Assembly: GCA_023417885.1 (NCBI GenBank)
Contig: JAEZED010000038.1
Coordinates: 1-10,590 of the forward strand
Direction of reading: 5' to 3'
Length of the DNA: 10,590 nt
DNA from: Planctomycetota bacterium
Lineage (GTDB): Bacteria; Planctomycetota; Phycisphaerae; Tepidisphaerales; Tepidisphaeraceae
Position numbers and translations under genes: made by a program. This document shows positions 1 through 6,557 of the stretch, piece after piece (positions within the stretch are counted from its first letter, which is position 1; the number at the start of each line of letters is the position of its first letter). The notes beneath the pieces are model-generated. The model worked only from the letters and a program-made list of their open reading frames with translations. It did not search any database and was not told the DNA's origin.

Positions 1-1462
1 GGTCGACCGCCTGCAGGTTGTCGAACTGGAACGGCAGGTCGAGGTCCACGGCCCGCCGGGGGAGGCGGCAACGCAGGCGGTGCGGGCGCATCGCCTCGTC
101 GGCCGGGCCGATGAACTCCACGCGGCAGGTGAGCCGGCCGTCCTGCCCGGTGTTGTTGTGGACGGCGCCGCGGCGGAACCGGTCGCCGACAGCGTCGGTC
201 AACTCCGCGCGCCCCACGCTCGTGACGATCAGGTCGTTGATCTCCGGACCGACGGCGCGGGCACTCTGAACATAGAGCAACCACCGCCCCGCCGCTGCCG
301 AGGGCTCCAGCCGCGCCGAGACGCGCTCGCCGGCAATGTGCCAGGTCATCGCCTCGCCCATGGCGATCTCTTCGGCGTCGATGTCGTACAGGTCGGCCCC
401 GACGAGCCCGCGAAGACGGCCCGAGAGCGACATCCGCCGACCCGCGGCGGAGGGGTATTCCAGGTCCACTTCGAAGCGCAGGCGCCCGCCTGAGACGGTG
501 GCCTCGCTGACGCTGGCGGCCATGAGGTCGTCCAGCTGGAGGCGCGCCCCCGGGGCCAGGAGATCGCGCCGCAGGTCAGCGCCGTCGGCCGCCCCGCCGG
601 CCAGGAGCATATTCCCGGCGTCGTCGCGCGCGCCAGTGAGGACGATGGAGAAGCGGCGTGAGCCGACGACGAAGCGTGGCTCGAGCATCGCCTCGAGTTC
701 GTAGCGGAAGCGGGCCTCGATCGCGCCCCCCGGCTCGCCGGACGTGCTGCCGGTCCCGGTGAGCGCGGCGCGGTCGATCGTGACCCGCCGCTCATAGCGC
801 GCTCCGCGCGCGAGGATGACGACCGGGCCGCTCGTGGCGATGGGGCCGGCCAGCGTCGGCATCGCCCCTTCGGTGGCGCGGGTGATCCGCAGCGAGGTCT
901 CCATCGGCCGGGCGTCCAGGTCATGCTCGGCACAAAGGGCGGAGAGGGCCTCCCACCAGGTGCGGCCCTCGATCCGGCCGTTGATCGTCACGCCTTGGAG
1001 GCGGCGCTCGTCCACCTGGAGCTGCGGGAGCTCGAGGCGGGCCTGCCGGGCGATCTCGCGAATGGCATCGACGGCGTCGGCCTCGTGGAACTCTGCGTGG
1101 ACGGGGTAGCCCCGCTGCGCGAGGTCTTCGGAGATCTGCTGCTCGATGAGGTCGAAGGTGGCGTGCGTGTGCGGGTCGTCGAGGTCGCGGCGCGCGCGGG
1201 CCAGGTGGGGCAGCGCGTCGGGCCCGAGGGCGGCCAGGCGCTGCTGGGCGTCGTAGCGGACGTTCCAGTCGGCGTCGGAAAGGCTCGCGACCAGGGCCGC
1301 GACCTGCCGGGCATCGACGTCGTGCGGCAGCCGCGTGATACCGGGCGCGGGGGGCGGAAGCTGCGCCTCGGGCGGTCCGGCCAGGGCCGGGCAGGCCGCA
1401 AGGGCAAGCAGCCCGAGCACCGCCAGCCGCAGCGGGCGCGCGTGCCGAACGGGACGGTTCAT
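1..1462 (-). CDS. Secreted HEAT-like repeat protein, C-terminus beyond window
   Basis: Reading the minus strand from the ATG at 1462 gives 487 uninterrupted codons that run off the left edge, so the C-terminus is missing. The start is fixed by AAGGAGG at 1468-1474, 5 nt upstream. Residues 10-28 form a hydrophobic signal segment. Either LAAC at 21-24 is a lipobox or signal peptidase I cuts after ALA at 26-28. Residues about 51-115 resemble one HEAT-like helical pair (DADWNVRYDAQQRLAALG). Residues about 118-195 include VTINGRIEGRTWWEALSAL, similar in style to the short secretin/TonB N-terminal fold. The rest, about 200-487, looks beta-rich and I do not recognise it; 251-286 and 440-487 are possible repeated sandwich modules. 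No catalytic motif is seen. Such proteins are common in planctomycetes and generally uncharacterised; an envelope scaffold role is inference. It is divergent from the MscS gene. Confidence 0.82.
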   Translation of the reverse strand, partial: MNRPVRHARPLRLAVLGLLALAACPALAGPPEAQLPPPAPGITRLPHDVDARQVAALVASLSDADWNVRYDAQQRLAALGPDALPHLARARRDLDDPHTHATFDLIEQQISEDLAQRGYPVHAEFHEADAVDAIREIARQARLELPQLQVDERRLQGVTINGRIEGRTWWEALSALCAEHDLDARPMETSLRITRATEGAMPTLAGPIATSGPVVILARGARYERRVTIDRAALTGTGSTSGEPGGAIEARFRYELEAMLEPRFVVGSRRFSIVLTGARDDAGNMLLAGGAADGADLRRDLLAPGARLQLDDLMAASVSEATVSGGRLRFEVDLEYPSAAGRRMSLSGRLRGLVGADLYDIDAEEIAMGEAMTWHIAGERVSARLEPSAAAGRWLLYVQSARAVGPEINDLIVTSVGRAELTDAVGDRFRRGAVHNNTGQDGRLTCRVEFIGPADEAMRPHRLRCRLPRRAVDLDLPFQFDNLQAVD

Positions 1463-1557
1463 CGCGGCCTCCTTCTTCAAGGGACAGCGCGGATCGCCCG
1501 CGCCGCCACTTGACTCCTATCGGCTATTTCCGGGGCCGCTTTAGAAGTGCCCGCCTG

Positions 1558-1582
1558 CCGGCACATTCGAATGCCCTGCCGG
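1558..1582. promoter_or_regulatory. Dyad symmetry in the divergent gap, possible operator
   Basis: CCGGCA at 1558-1563 and TGCCGG at 1577-1582 flank a perfect 10-bp palindrome CATTCGAATG at 1564-1573. It sits between the divergent starts at 1462 and 1655, where a regulator could control both genes. No convincing -35/-10 pair was found beside it: TTGACT at 1510-1515 has no matching -10. Function is inference; it could equally form a hairpin in a leader transcript. Confidence 0.3.
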
Positions 1583-1654
1583 GTGGATGCCGATATCAGA
1601 CAACCGCCCCCTGCCGTAGTCCCTGTTCGGGCGGGCCATCGGAGTTCGCAAAAG

Positions 1655-2770
1655 ATGATCTCAAGCCTGATCCTGAGCTGTCTGCTCTGGCTGCCCTGCC
1701 CCGGCGGGCCCGCCAGCCTCGCCATGTTCCCCGCCCTGATGCCCGGGGCGGGGCAGGAATCGAAGCAGCCCGAGCCGCCGACAACGCAGCCGGCGGAGAC
1801 GGCGGAGACGGCGCTGCAAGGCGCCGCCGAGGAGGCTCGGATCGACCTGATGAAGGTCTTTCGCGGCGAGCAGAAGCTGACGGCGGAGCAGCTGATCGAG
1901 TTCGGCCCGTGGGTGAACGCGATCACCTCGATCGCGTTCGCGATCCTGGCGTTCATCCCGCGGCTGTTCGTGGCGGCGTTCCTGCTGGCGATCTTCTACC
2001 TGATCTACCGGACTGCTCGCCGGATGATCGTGGGGGCGATGCGCAAGGCGAAGGTGGACGACTCGATCTGCGACATGCTTCAGAGCATGATCAAGTGGGG
2101 GATCCTGGGGTTCGGCGTGATCGTGGCATGCAACCAGCTCGGCATCCCGATCGTGGCGATGCTGACGGGGGTCTCGATCATCGGCCTGGCGGTCGGTTTC
2201 GCGGCGCAGGAGACGCTGGCGAACTTCATCGCGGGGATCGTGATTTTCTGGGACAAGCCGTTCAAGGCGGGGGACTGGATCGAGATCGAGGGTCACCTCG
2301 CGATGGTGAAGCGCGTGACGTTCCGCTCGACGCGTCTCGAGGACCTGGACGGGGACATCGTGGTCTATCCGAACACGGCGATGCTAAGCACGAAGGTGGT
2401 GAACAAGAGCTACAACGACATCACGCGCTGCAACGTGCACATCGGCATCGCGTACAAGGAGTCGATCGCCCGTGCGCGCGAGGCGCTGCTGTCGACGATC
2501 GAGGGGGATCCGCGGATCGCCAAGCCGGAGGAGGCGGAGGTCGTGGTCACGGCGTGCAGCGCCAGCAGCGTGGACCTGCTGCTGCGCTTCTGGATCCGCG
2601 AGGAGCGTTACGAGGACGAGATCATGCACCAGTACCTGGAGAAGGCGAAGAACGCCCTCGACGCCGCCGGCATCGAGATTCCGTTCCCGCACGTGCAGGT
2701 GCTGATGGAGGAGACGCCGGCCCTGGCGGCCCTGGCCCCCCTCCACCGCTCCGGCCGCGACGCGGCGTAG
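1655..2770 (+). CDS. MscS-family mechanosensitive ion channel
   Basis: A 371-residue channel that should open under membrane tension and release solutes on hypo-osmotic shock. The ATG at 1655 is preferred over an upstream in-frame ATG at 1547, because residues 1-23 from 1655 form a signal-like hydrophobic segment and the upstream 36 codons look non-coding. Only a weak GGAG lies upstream. After a Pro/Thr/Glu-rich extracytoplasmic stretch (about 34-60), helices are at about 91-118 and 146-160. The TM3 pore helix at about 164-197 carries the family pattern GLAVGFAAQETLANFIAGIV. The beta domain follows with KPFKAGDWIEI, RSTRLEDLDGD and VYPNTAML. A C-terminal alpha/beta domain ends about residue 350. 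It is longer than E. coli MscS (286) because of the N-terminal part. The glycine normally found in the GxxGxV turn of the beta domain is replaced (GHLAMVKRV). It appears monocistronic and convergent with the AAA+ gene. Confidence 0.93.
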   Translation: MISSLILSCLLWLPCPGGPASLAMFPALMPGAGQESKQPEPPTTQPAETAETALQGAAEEARIDLMKVFRGEQKLTAEQLIEFGPWVNAITSIAFAILAFIPRLFVAAFLLAIFYLIYRTARRMIVGAMRKAKVDDSICDMLQSMIKWGILGFGVIVACNQLGIPIVAMLTGVSIIGLAVGFAAQETLANFIAGIVIFWDKPFKAGDWIEIEGHLAMVKRVTFRSTRLEDLDGDIVVYPNTAMLSTKVVNKSYNDITRCNVHIGIAYKESIARAREALLSTIEGDPRIAKPEEAEVVVTACSASSVDLLLRFWIREERYEDEIMHQYLEKAKNALDAAGIEIPFPHVQVLMEETPALAALAPLHRSGRDAA

Positions 2771-2826
2771 ACAGTCGGTGGGCAATCCATGGGTCGCCAC
2801 GCCGTAACCGGCAGGGCAAAGCACGG

Positions 2827-4188
2827 TCACCGCCGGCGCGGGGCGTGCAGGCCGAAGGGGATGTCCGGCGGCTTCGGGAAGCCGCGCAGGGCGCGGTCGT
2901 GGCTGGTGTGCACCATCTCCACCGCCTTGAGCACGTCGTCCGGGACGCGCTCCTGTCGTCCCTGCTCAATCGCCAGCAGGCCGCTCAGCCGCAGGATCTC
3001 GCGCAGGTGGGCGAAGCTGAGCGTGTCGGTCTTCTCGACGGCCCGGCGGCGTGTGGCGGCGTCCACCTCCGGCAGGTTGCGCTCGAAGAACCGCTCGCGC
3101 AGCTCGGCGCTGGGGTTCGAGAGCTCGATGCTCACGTCGAAGCGTCCGGGCCGGTTGTTCACGGCGGGATCGAGCTTCTCCGGGTGGTTGGTGGTTGCCA
3201 GCAGGAGCAGCCCTTTCACGCTCGGCCGCTCGATGCCGTCGATCAGGTTCAGGAACTGGCTGACGTCCACCTGCTCCAGGAGCCAGTTGAGGTCTTCGAT
3301 CACGAGCACCGCGGGCGACTGCTTCTGCCAGCGGTCGATGATGATGCGCAGCGCGCCGGCGTCGATGCGCCGATCGGGGCGCACGATCAGGAACGGGAGC
3401 CGCGGCAGCCGCGCGCCGATCATGCGGATGACGCTCGTCTTGCCGTTGCCGGGCGGGCCGTGGAGCAGGACGCCGCGCCGGTAGGGCACGTCGAGCTTGC
3501 GGTAGAGCCTGCGGACCTCCGGGCGGAAGAAGCCCAGGATATCGCGGTCGATCTGCTCGTGGAGCGACTGGGGGACGACCAACTCGCTGCCTGCGTTGCG
3601 CCGGCGCGCGATGCGCGGGCCGTCGAGGCCGGCATGGCCGCGCACGATCTGCCACGTCGCCCGGTTGCCACCGTGGCGCAGCTTCGTGATGCGCTCGCGC
3701 AGCTTCGCGTAGTCCTCCTCGGAGCGGGCGGCGACGAGCCGGAGCGACTCGCCCGAGTTGTATTCCGGATCCACCCAGAACCAGCGGGCCAGCGCCACGC
3801 CCCACTCGCGCAGCATCAGGAAGCCGGGCCGCTCCGTCGCCTCGTCGTCGTCCCGATCCTCGTCCTCGCTGCGCAGGGCAAGCGTTCCGCCGGCGCGCAC
3901 GCCGGTCATGCTGGGCGGGGCTTCCCAGCGGGCGGCGTCGTCGAGCTTGCGCAGGAAGCGATCGACGTCGTAGATCTCGTCGTCGGCGGTGTGGAAAACC
4001 GTCCAGCCGGCGCACCCCTCGGCCTCGAGAAACGTCCGCATCTCGGCGACGGCGCGTTCGGAGAGGACGAGGTTGGGCGGGAGCGTCGAGGAGTCGGCGG
4101 GGACCAGCCCCGACGCCGGCTGCGGCAGGCGACCCAGGACGTCGGAACCCAAGCTTCTCACTGAACTTGCGGCACTGTTCTCAGCCAT
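2827..4188 (-). CDS. BCS1-like AAA+ ATPase
   Basis: A 453-residue cytoplasmic AAA+ ATPase. Walker A GPPGNGKT lies at 244-251 and Walker B AVLVIED at 293-299. The E-D order is that of the BCS1 branch rather than the usual D-E. Sensor 1 is ATTNHPEKLDPA with N334, and the arginine-finger box NRPGRFD is at 345-351. A C-terminal helical lid follows to about 430. The N-terminal half (1-200) is not a domain I recognise; it has a tryptophan/phenylalanine-rich segment (REWGVALARWFWVDPEY, about 127-143) and an acidic patch (SEDEDRDDDEATE, about 107-119). AAA+ proteins of this branch usually remodel or translocate a protein substrate; the substrate here is unknown. The ATG at 4188 is chosen because GGTGA lies 6 nt upstream. 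A TTG two codons earlier (4194) is an alternative. It is convergent with the MscS gene and divergent from the membrane transferase gene. Confidence 0.88.
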   Translation of the reverse strand: MAENSAASSVRSLGSDVLGRLPQPASGLVPADSSTLPPNLVLSERAVAEMRTFLEAEGCAGWTVFHTADDEIYDVDRFLRKLDDAARWEAPPSMTGVRAGGTLALRSEDEDRDDDEATERPGFLMLREWGVALARWFWVDPEYNSGESLRLVAARSEEDYAKLRERITKLRHGGNRATWQIVRGHAGLDGPRIARRRNAGSELVVPQSLHEQIDRDILGFFRPEVRRLYRKLDVPYRRGVLLHGPPGNGKTSVIRMIGARLPRLPFLIVRPDRRIDAGALRIIIDRWQKQSPAVLVIEDLNWLLEQVDVSQFLNLIDGIERPSVKGLLLLATTNHPEKLDPAVNNRPGRFDVSIELSNPSAELRERFFERNLPEVDAATRRRAVEKTDTLSFAHLREILRLSGLLAIEQGRQERVPDDVLKAVEMVHTSHDRALRGFPKPPDIPFGLHAPRRR

Positions 4189-4238
4189 CGTCAATCACCG
4201 TCTCACCCGCTGCGAAACCCGGACCAGGCGTAAGGGCA

Positions 4239-4266
4239 ACCATAGGAACCGCCCCCGGTCGATCAA
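4239..4266 (-). promoter_or_regulatory. Candidate sigma-70 promoter for the AAA+ ATPase gene
   Basis: On the minus strand, TTGATC (4261-4266) and TATGGT (4239-4244) are separated by 16 bp, matching 8 of 12 consensus positions. A transcript would start near 4232 and have a leader of about 40 nt. This is a weak call by eye in GC-rich DNA. Confidence 0.22.
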
Positions 4267-4299
4267 CCGCGCTGCCTTGGGCGTCTTCGAAGGGGGTGC

Positions 4300-6306
4300 T
4301 TGACCAAGTGCGCTCCACGCGGCACGCTTCGATCCGTGCAGCCCGAAGCCGAAGCACGACTCCCCGCCGAAGCGCCCGCTGCGCGCCGCGCCTTCGCGCC
4401 CGGCGTCGTAGCGGCGATCGTCTGTGCCGTCGCGTTCATCGCGATGGCGTTGGTGACGTGGCAGACGTGGAGCGAGCCGCTGAGCGATTTCGGGCGCGAG
4501 CTCTACGTCCCGTGGCAGCTCGGGGAAGGGAAGGTGCTCTACCGCGACGTGCTCTACTTCAACGGGCCCGTCTCCCCCTGGATCAACGCGCTGGTCATGC
4601 GCCTCTTCGGGCCTTCCTTCCGCGCGATCATCCTCGCCAACCTGCTCATCCATGCCGTCGCGCTTGTGCTGCTCTGGAACATCCTGCGGCGCGTGTCGGA
4701 TGCCCTGATCACAACGGCGGCGGTGCTGGCGGTGATCCTCACCGTCAGCTTCGGCTCGCTGATGCCGGGCGGAAACCTGAACCACGTCGCCCCCTACTCG
4801 CACGAGATGACCCACGGCTTCCTGCTCCAGCTTGCGGGGGTGTGGGGGATGATCATGCTGCTTGGAAGCGATCATCCGCCCCGGCGGCAGGCAGTGCTGG
4901 CGGCGCTGGCGGGGGCGGCGGCGGGGTTGCTGGCGCTGCTGAAAATCGAGCTCTTCCTCGCCGCCTTCGCTGCGCAAATCTTCCTGCTCGCGATGTCCCT
5001 CCGGGGAGCGCGCGCGGGCCGAGCGCGCGTCGCGGGCGCGTTCCTCGCGGGGCTGATCGCACCGCCCATCGTCGCGGTGGCGATCCTGTCGCTGTGGATG
5101 CCGGTGGGAACGGCGCTGCGCGGCGCGTTCGGGTCGTTCGTCTACACCTTCACGACCGACGTCTCGCAGGAGCCCTTTTATCGCTGGATGACCGGCCTCG
5201 ACCGGCCGCGGGAGAACCTCTTCGCCTCCGCCAAGTACGCCCTCTTCATCCTGGTCATCGTCGGCGGCCTCGTCGCGACGGCGGGCGCGGTGGGCTGGCT
5301 GTCGCGCCGCTCGGCGTCCCTCGCGCGCCGGCTGGAGCAGGCGGGATCATTCCCCCTGCGTCCCGTGGCGAGCGCGGCGATCATGCTGGTGGCGGGCGCG
5401 GCGCTCTACGTCGTGGTGCCGCGGCGCATCTGGGTCTTCCTGCCGCAGGCGATGAACCTTCTGATCCTGCTACTCGGCATTGCGCTAGCCGTTGCGCTGC
5501 TGCGCGGATGGCGCGATGCGGATCGCCGGCGCGAAGGGGCGATGCGGCTGGCGCTGGTGCTTTTCGCAGGGCTGATGCTCGCGAAGATGGCGCTTCGGCC
5601 GGGGCTGGCGCATGTCGGCTTCGTGCTGGGGATGCCGGCCTTTGTGATGTTGATTGTCGCGGGCGCGGCGTGGCTTCCGTCGGCGCTGGATCGGGCGCGC
5701 CTGCCCGGCTGGATCGTGCGCGGCGGCGTGCTCGGGCTCGTGGCGATCATCGTGATCGCCCACCTCCAGCTCACGCTCGGCCACAACCGGCAGAAGACCG
5801 CGCGCCTCCAGATCGGGGGTGCGTCGCTGCGCGTCTACGAGCCGGTGGCGCGCGACTTCCGAACCCTCGCGAGCGCCGTCGAGTCGCTCGGGCCGGAGGC
5901 GACGGTGGTCATGCTGCCCGAGGGGGCGATGCTCAACTTCGCGACCGGCCGCGAGAACCCGGCCGGGCTGATCGTCGCCATGCCCGCGGAGATCGCCATG
6001 TTCGGCGAGGCGGCGCTGCTGGAGCGGCTGGAGGCGCATCCGCCCACGATGATCATCACCTCCGCCGAGACACTCGGATCGCACGGCGTTGAGCACATCG
6101 CCGACTACATGCCGCGGATCGCGTCGTGGATCGAATCCAACTACGAGCCGCGACCCATCACCGCCCCGCTCTCCCCGACGATCCGCGTGCATAGCGCAGG
6201 TAGTCCGGCAGCGCCACTGGCGGCGCTGGAATCCGCCGCCGCTGCGGCTCGCGGTCGCGGTGGCGTCGGACCCCGCCCGAATCACACCCCCGATGGCGGC
6301 CCCTGA
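4300..6306 (+). CDS. Integral membrane glycosyltransferase-like protein (GT-C / GT39 type)
   Basis: A 668-residue protein with about 12-13 membrane helices between residues 34 and 492 and a C-terminal extracytoplasmic domain (about 505-630). Helix 1 (34-54) is followed by a loop with acidic residues SDFGRE (62-67) and YRD (81-83), where GT-C enzymes place their catalytic acid. The loop then reads YFNGPVSPWINAL, a pattern I associate with GT39-like proteins. The C-terminal domain contains VVMLPEGAMLNF (about 536-547). Such enzymes move a sugar from a polyprenyl-phosphate donor onto a lipid, polysaccharide or protein outside the membrane; donor and acceptor here are unknown. The start is uncertain. 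A TTG at 4300 lies only 3 nt after a near-consensus AAGGGGG (4290-4296), and GTG at 4336 (residue 13) is an alternative; neither affects helix 1. The last 35 residues are Ala/Gly/Arg/Pro-rich and look like an added tail. Confidence 0.85.
   Translation: MTKCAPRGTLRSVQPEAEARLPAEAPAARRAFAPGVVAAIVCAVAFIAMALVTWQTWSEPLSDFGRELYVPWQLGEGKVLYRDVLYFNGPVSPWINALVMRLFGPSFRAIILANLLIHAVALVLLWNILRRVSDALITTAAVLAVILTVSFGSLMPGGNLNHVAPYSHEMTHGFLLQLAGVWGMIMLLGSDHPPRRQAVLAALAGAAAGLLALLKIELFLAAFAAQIFLLAMSLRGARAGRARVAGAFLAGLIAPPIVAVAILSLWMPVGTALRGAFGSFVYTFTTDVSQEPFYRWMTGLDRPRENLFASAKYALFILVIVGGLVATAGAVGWLSRRSASLARRLEQAGSFPLRPVASAAIMLVAGAALYVVVPRRIWVFLPQAMNLLILLLGIALAVALLRGWRDADRRREGAMRLALVLFAGLMLAKMALRPGLAHVGFVLGMPAFVMLIVAGAAWLPSALDRARLPGWIVRGGVLGLVAIIVIAHLQLTLGHNRQKTARLQIGGASLRVYEPVARDFRTLASAVESLGPEATVVMLPEGAMLNFATGRENPAGLIVAMPAEIAMFGEAALLERLEAHPPTMIITSAETLGSHGVEHIADYMPRIASWIESNYEPRPITAPLSPTIRVHSAGSPAAPLAALESAAAAARGRGGVGPRPNHTPDGGP
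6209..6228 (+). repeat. GC-rich hairpin in the tail of the transferase gene
   Basis: CAGCGCC (6209-6215) and GGCGCTG (6222-6228) form a 7-bp perfect stem with a 6-nt loop. A second short stem, GCCGC/GCGGC, follows at about 6235-6250. There is no T-run, so it is not a standard intrinsic terminator. It lies where the protein sequence becomes low complexity and may be former intergenic DNA now read as a C-terminal tail. Confidence 0.35.
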
Positions 6307-6318
6307 TGCTAAACGCTG

Positions 6319-6347
6319 TTGGCATCTCACGACGAAAAGAGTAGTCT
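6319..6347 (+). promoter_or_regulatory. Candidate sigma-70 promoter of the prepilin operon
   Basis: TTGGCA at 6319-6324 (5 of 6 to consensus) and TAGTCT at 6342-6347 (4 of 6) are separated by exactly 17 bp. The site falls just after the stop at 6306 and ahead of the three-ORF unit that starts at 6402. Transcription would begin near 6354. This is the best promoter-like match I saw in the window, but it was found by eye and is untested. Confidence 0.35.
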
Positions 6348-6382
6348 CCCTCTTATCCAATCCTTGCCGACGCCAATCACAT

Positions 6383-6399
6383 CCCCCCCCGCTCCCCCC
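6383..6399 (+). repeat. Poly-C tracts just upstream of the 6402 ORF
   Basis: Eight consecutive C residues (6383-6390) are followed by GCT and six more C (6394-6399). They end 2 nt before the ATG at 6402, where a ribosome-binding site would be expected. C-runs of this length can slip during replication. Here the runs would lie in the leader, not in the coding frame, if the 6402 start is right. Confidence 0.6.
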
Positions 6400-6401
6400 A
6401 G

Positions 6402-6557
6402 ATGTCGAGCATGCAAATCGTGCCACTCGATCGACCGATCACATTTGTTGGCGGCGTTTTAATCCTCGCAGGGCTTTACAAGATCATAGCGCCAGCTCAG
6501 CTGGCGGACGTTCTATCGGTAGTCTGCTGGGCCCCGTTTGATTCGAACGAGGTTTAA
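6402..6557 (+). CDS. Small membrane ORF resembling the first helix of MauE/DoxX proteins
   Basis: ATG at 6402 to TAA at 6555 encodes 51 residues with one hydrophobic helix (about 14-28, FVGGVLILAGLYKII) followed by APAQLADVLSVVCWAP. The aliphatic-AGLYK pattern with a following proline is what I associate with helix 1 of MauE/DoxX-type membrane proteins, which have four helices and well over 100 residues; helices 2-4 are absent. There is no Shine-Dalgarno, because C-runs occupy that position; ATG at 6411 is an alternative start. The stop abuts the next ATG at 6558 with no gap and in the same frame, and the next gene's GAGGT site (6549-6553) lies inside this ORF, suggesting coupled translation. 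It may be a true small membrane protein, a decayed MauE remnant or an untranslated leader. Confidence 0.42.
   Translation: MSSMQIVPLDRPITFVGGVLILAGLYKIIAPAQLADVLSVVCWAPFDSNEV
6490..6506. repeat. 17-bp near-perfect palindrome
   Basis: CGCCAGCT and AGCTGGCG flank a single central C, giving 8-bp perfect arms; as RNA it could fold into a 7-bp stem with a 3-nt loop. It lies within the 51-codon ORF and about 50 bp ahead of the next start. If that ORF is not translated, this could be an operator or a leader hairpin for the 6558 gene. Confidence 0.45.

Noticed and set aside
923..1513. A plus-strand frame of about 196 codons near the left edge
   Set aside because: The opposite strand has a 487-codon frame with a consensus Shine-Dalgarno and signal peptide; the plus-strand product has no recognisable features.
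1510..1545. TTGACT at 1510-1515 as the -35 of an MscS promoter
   Set aside because: The region 16-18 bp downstream is GC-rich with no -10-like hexamer; the nearest, TTTAGA, is 24 bp away.
2771..2826. A bidirectional terminator between the convergent MscS and AAA+ genes
   Set aside because: Only 4-bp stems such as GCCG/CGGC can be drawn and there is no T-run on either strand, so no terminator can be supported.
1510..4164. An 884-codon plus-strand open frame spanning the MscS and AAA+ regions
   Set aside because: It is out of frame with the MscS gene and antisense to the AAA+ gene, with Arg/Gly/Asp-rich low-complexity translation. GC-rich DNA rarely contains stops, and the MscS and AAA+ frames carry all the recognisable motifs.
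1655..4188. MscS channel and AAA+ ATPase as a paired defence or signalling system
   Set aside because: The genes are convergent with a 56-bp gap, not an operon. Neither carries a nucleotide-binding sensor or toxin-like domain, and both types occur widely as housekeeping genes.
4167..6092. A 641-codon plus-strand frame overlapping the membrane transferase gene
   Set aside because: The translation is Arg/Ala/Gly-rich without hydrophobic helices, while the other frame gives a clear multi-pass membrane protein.
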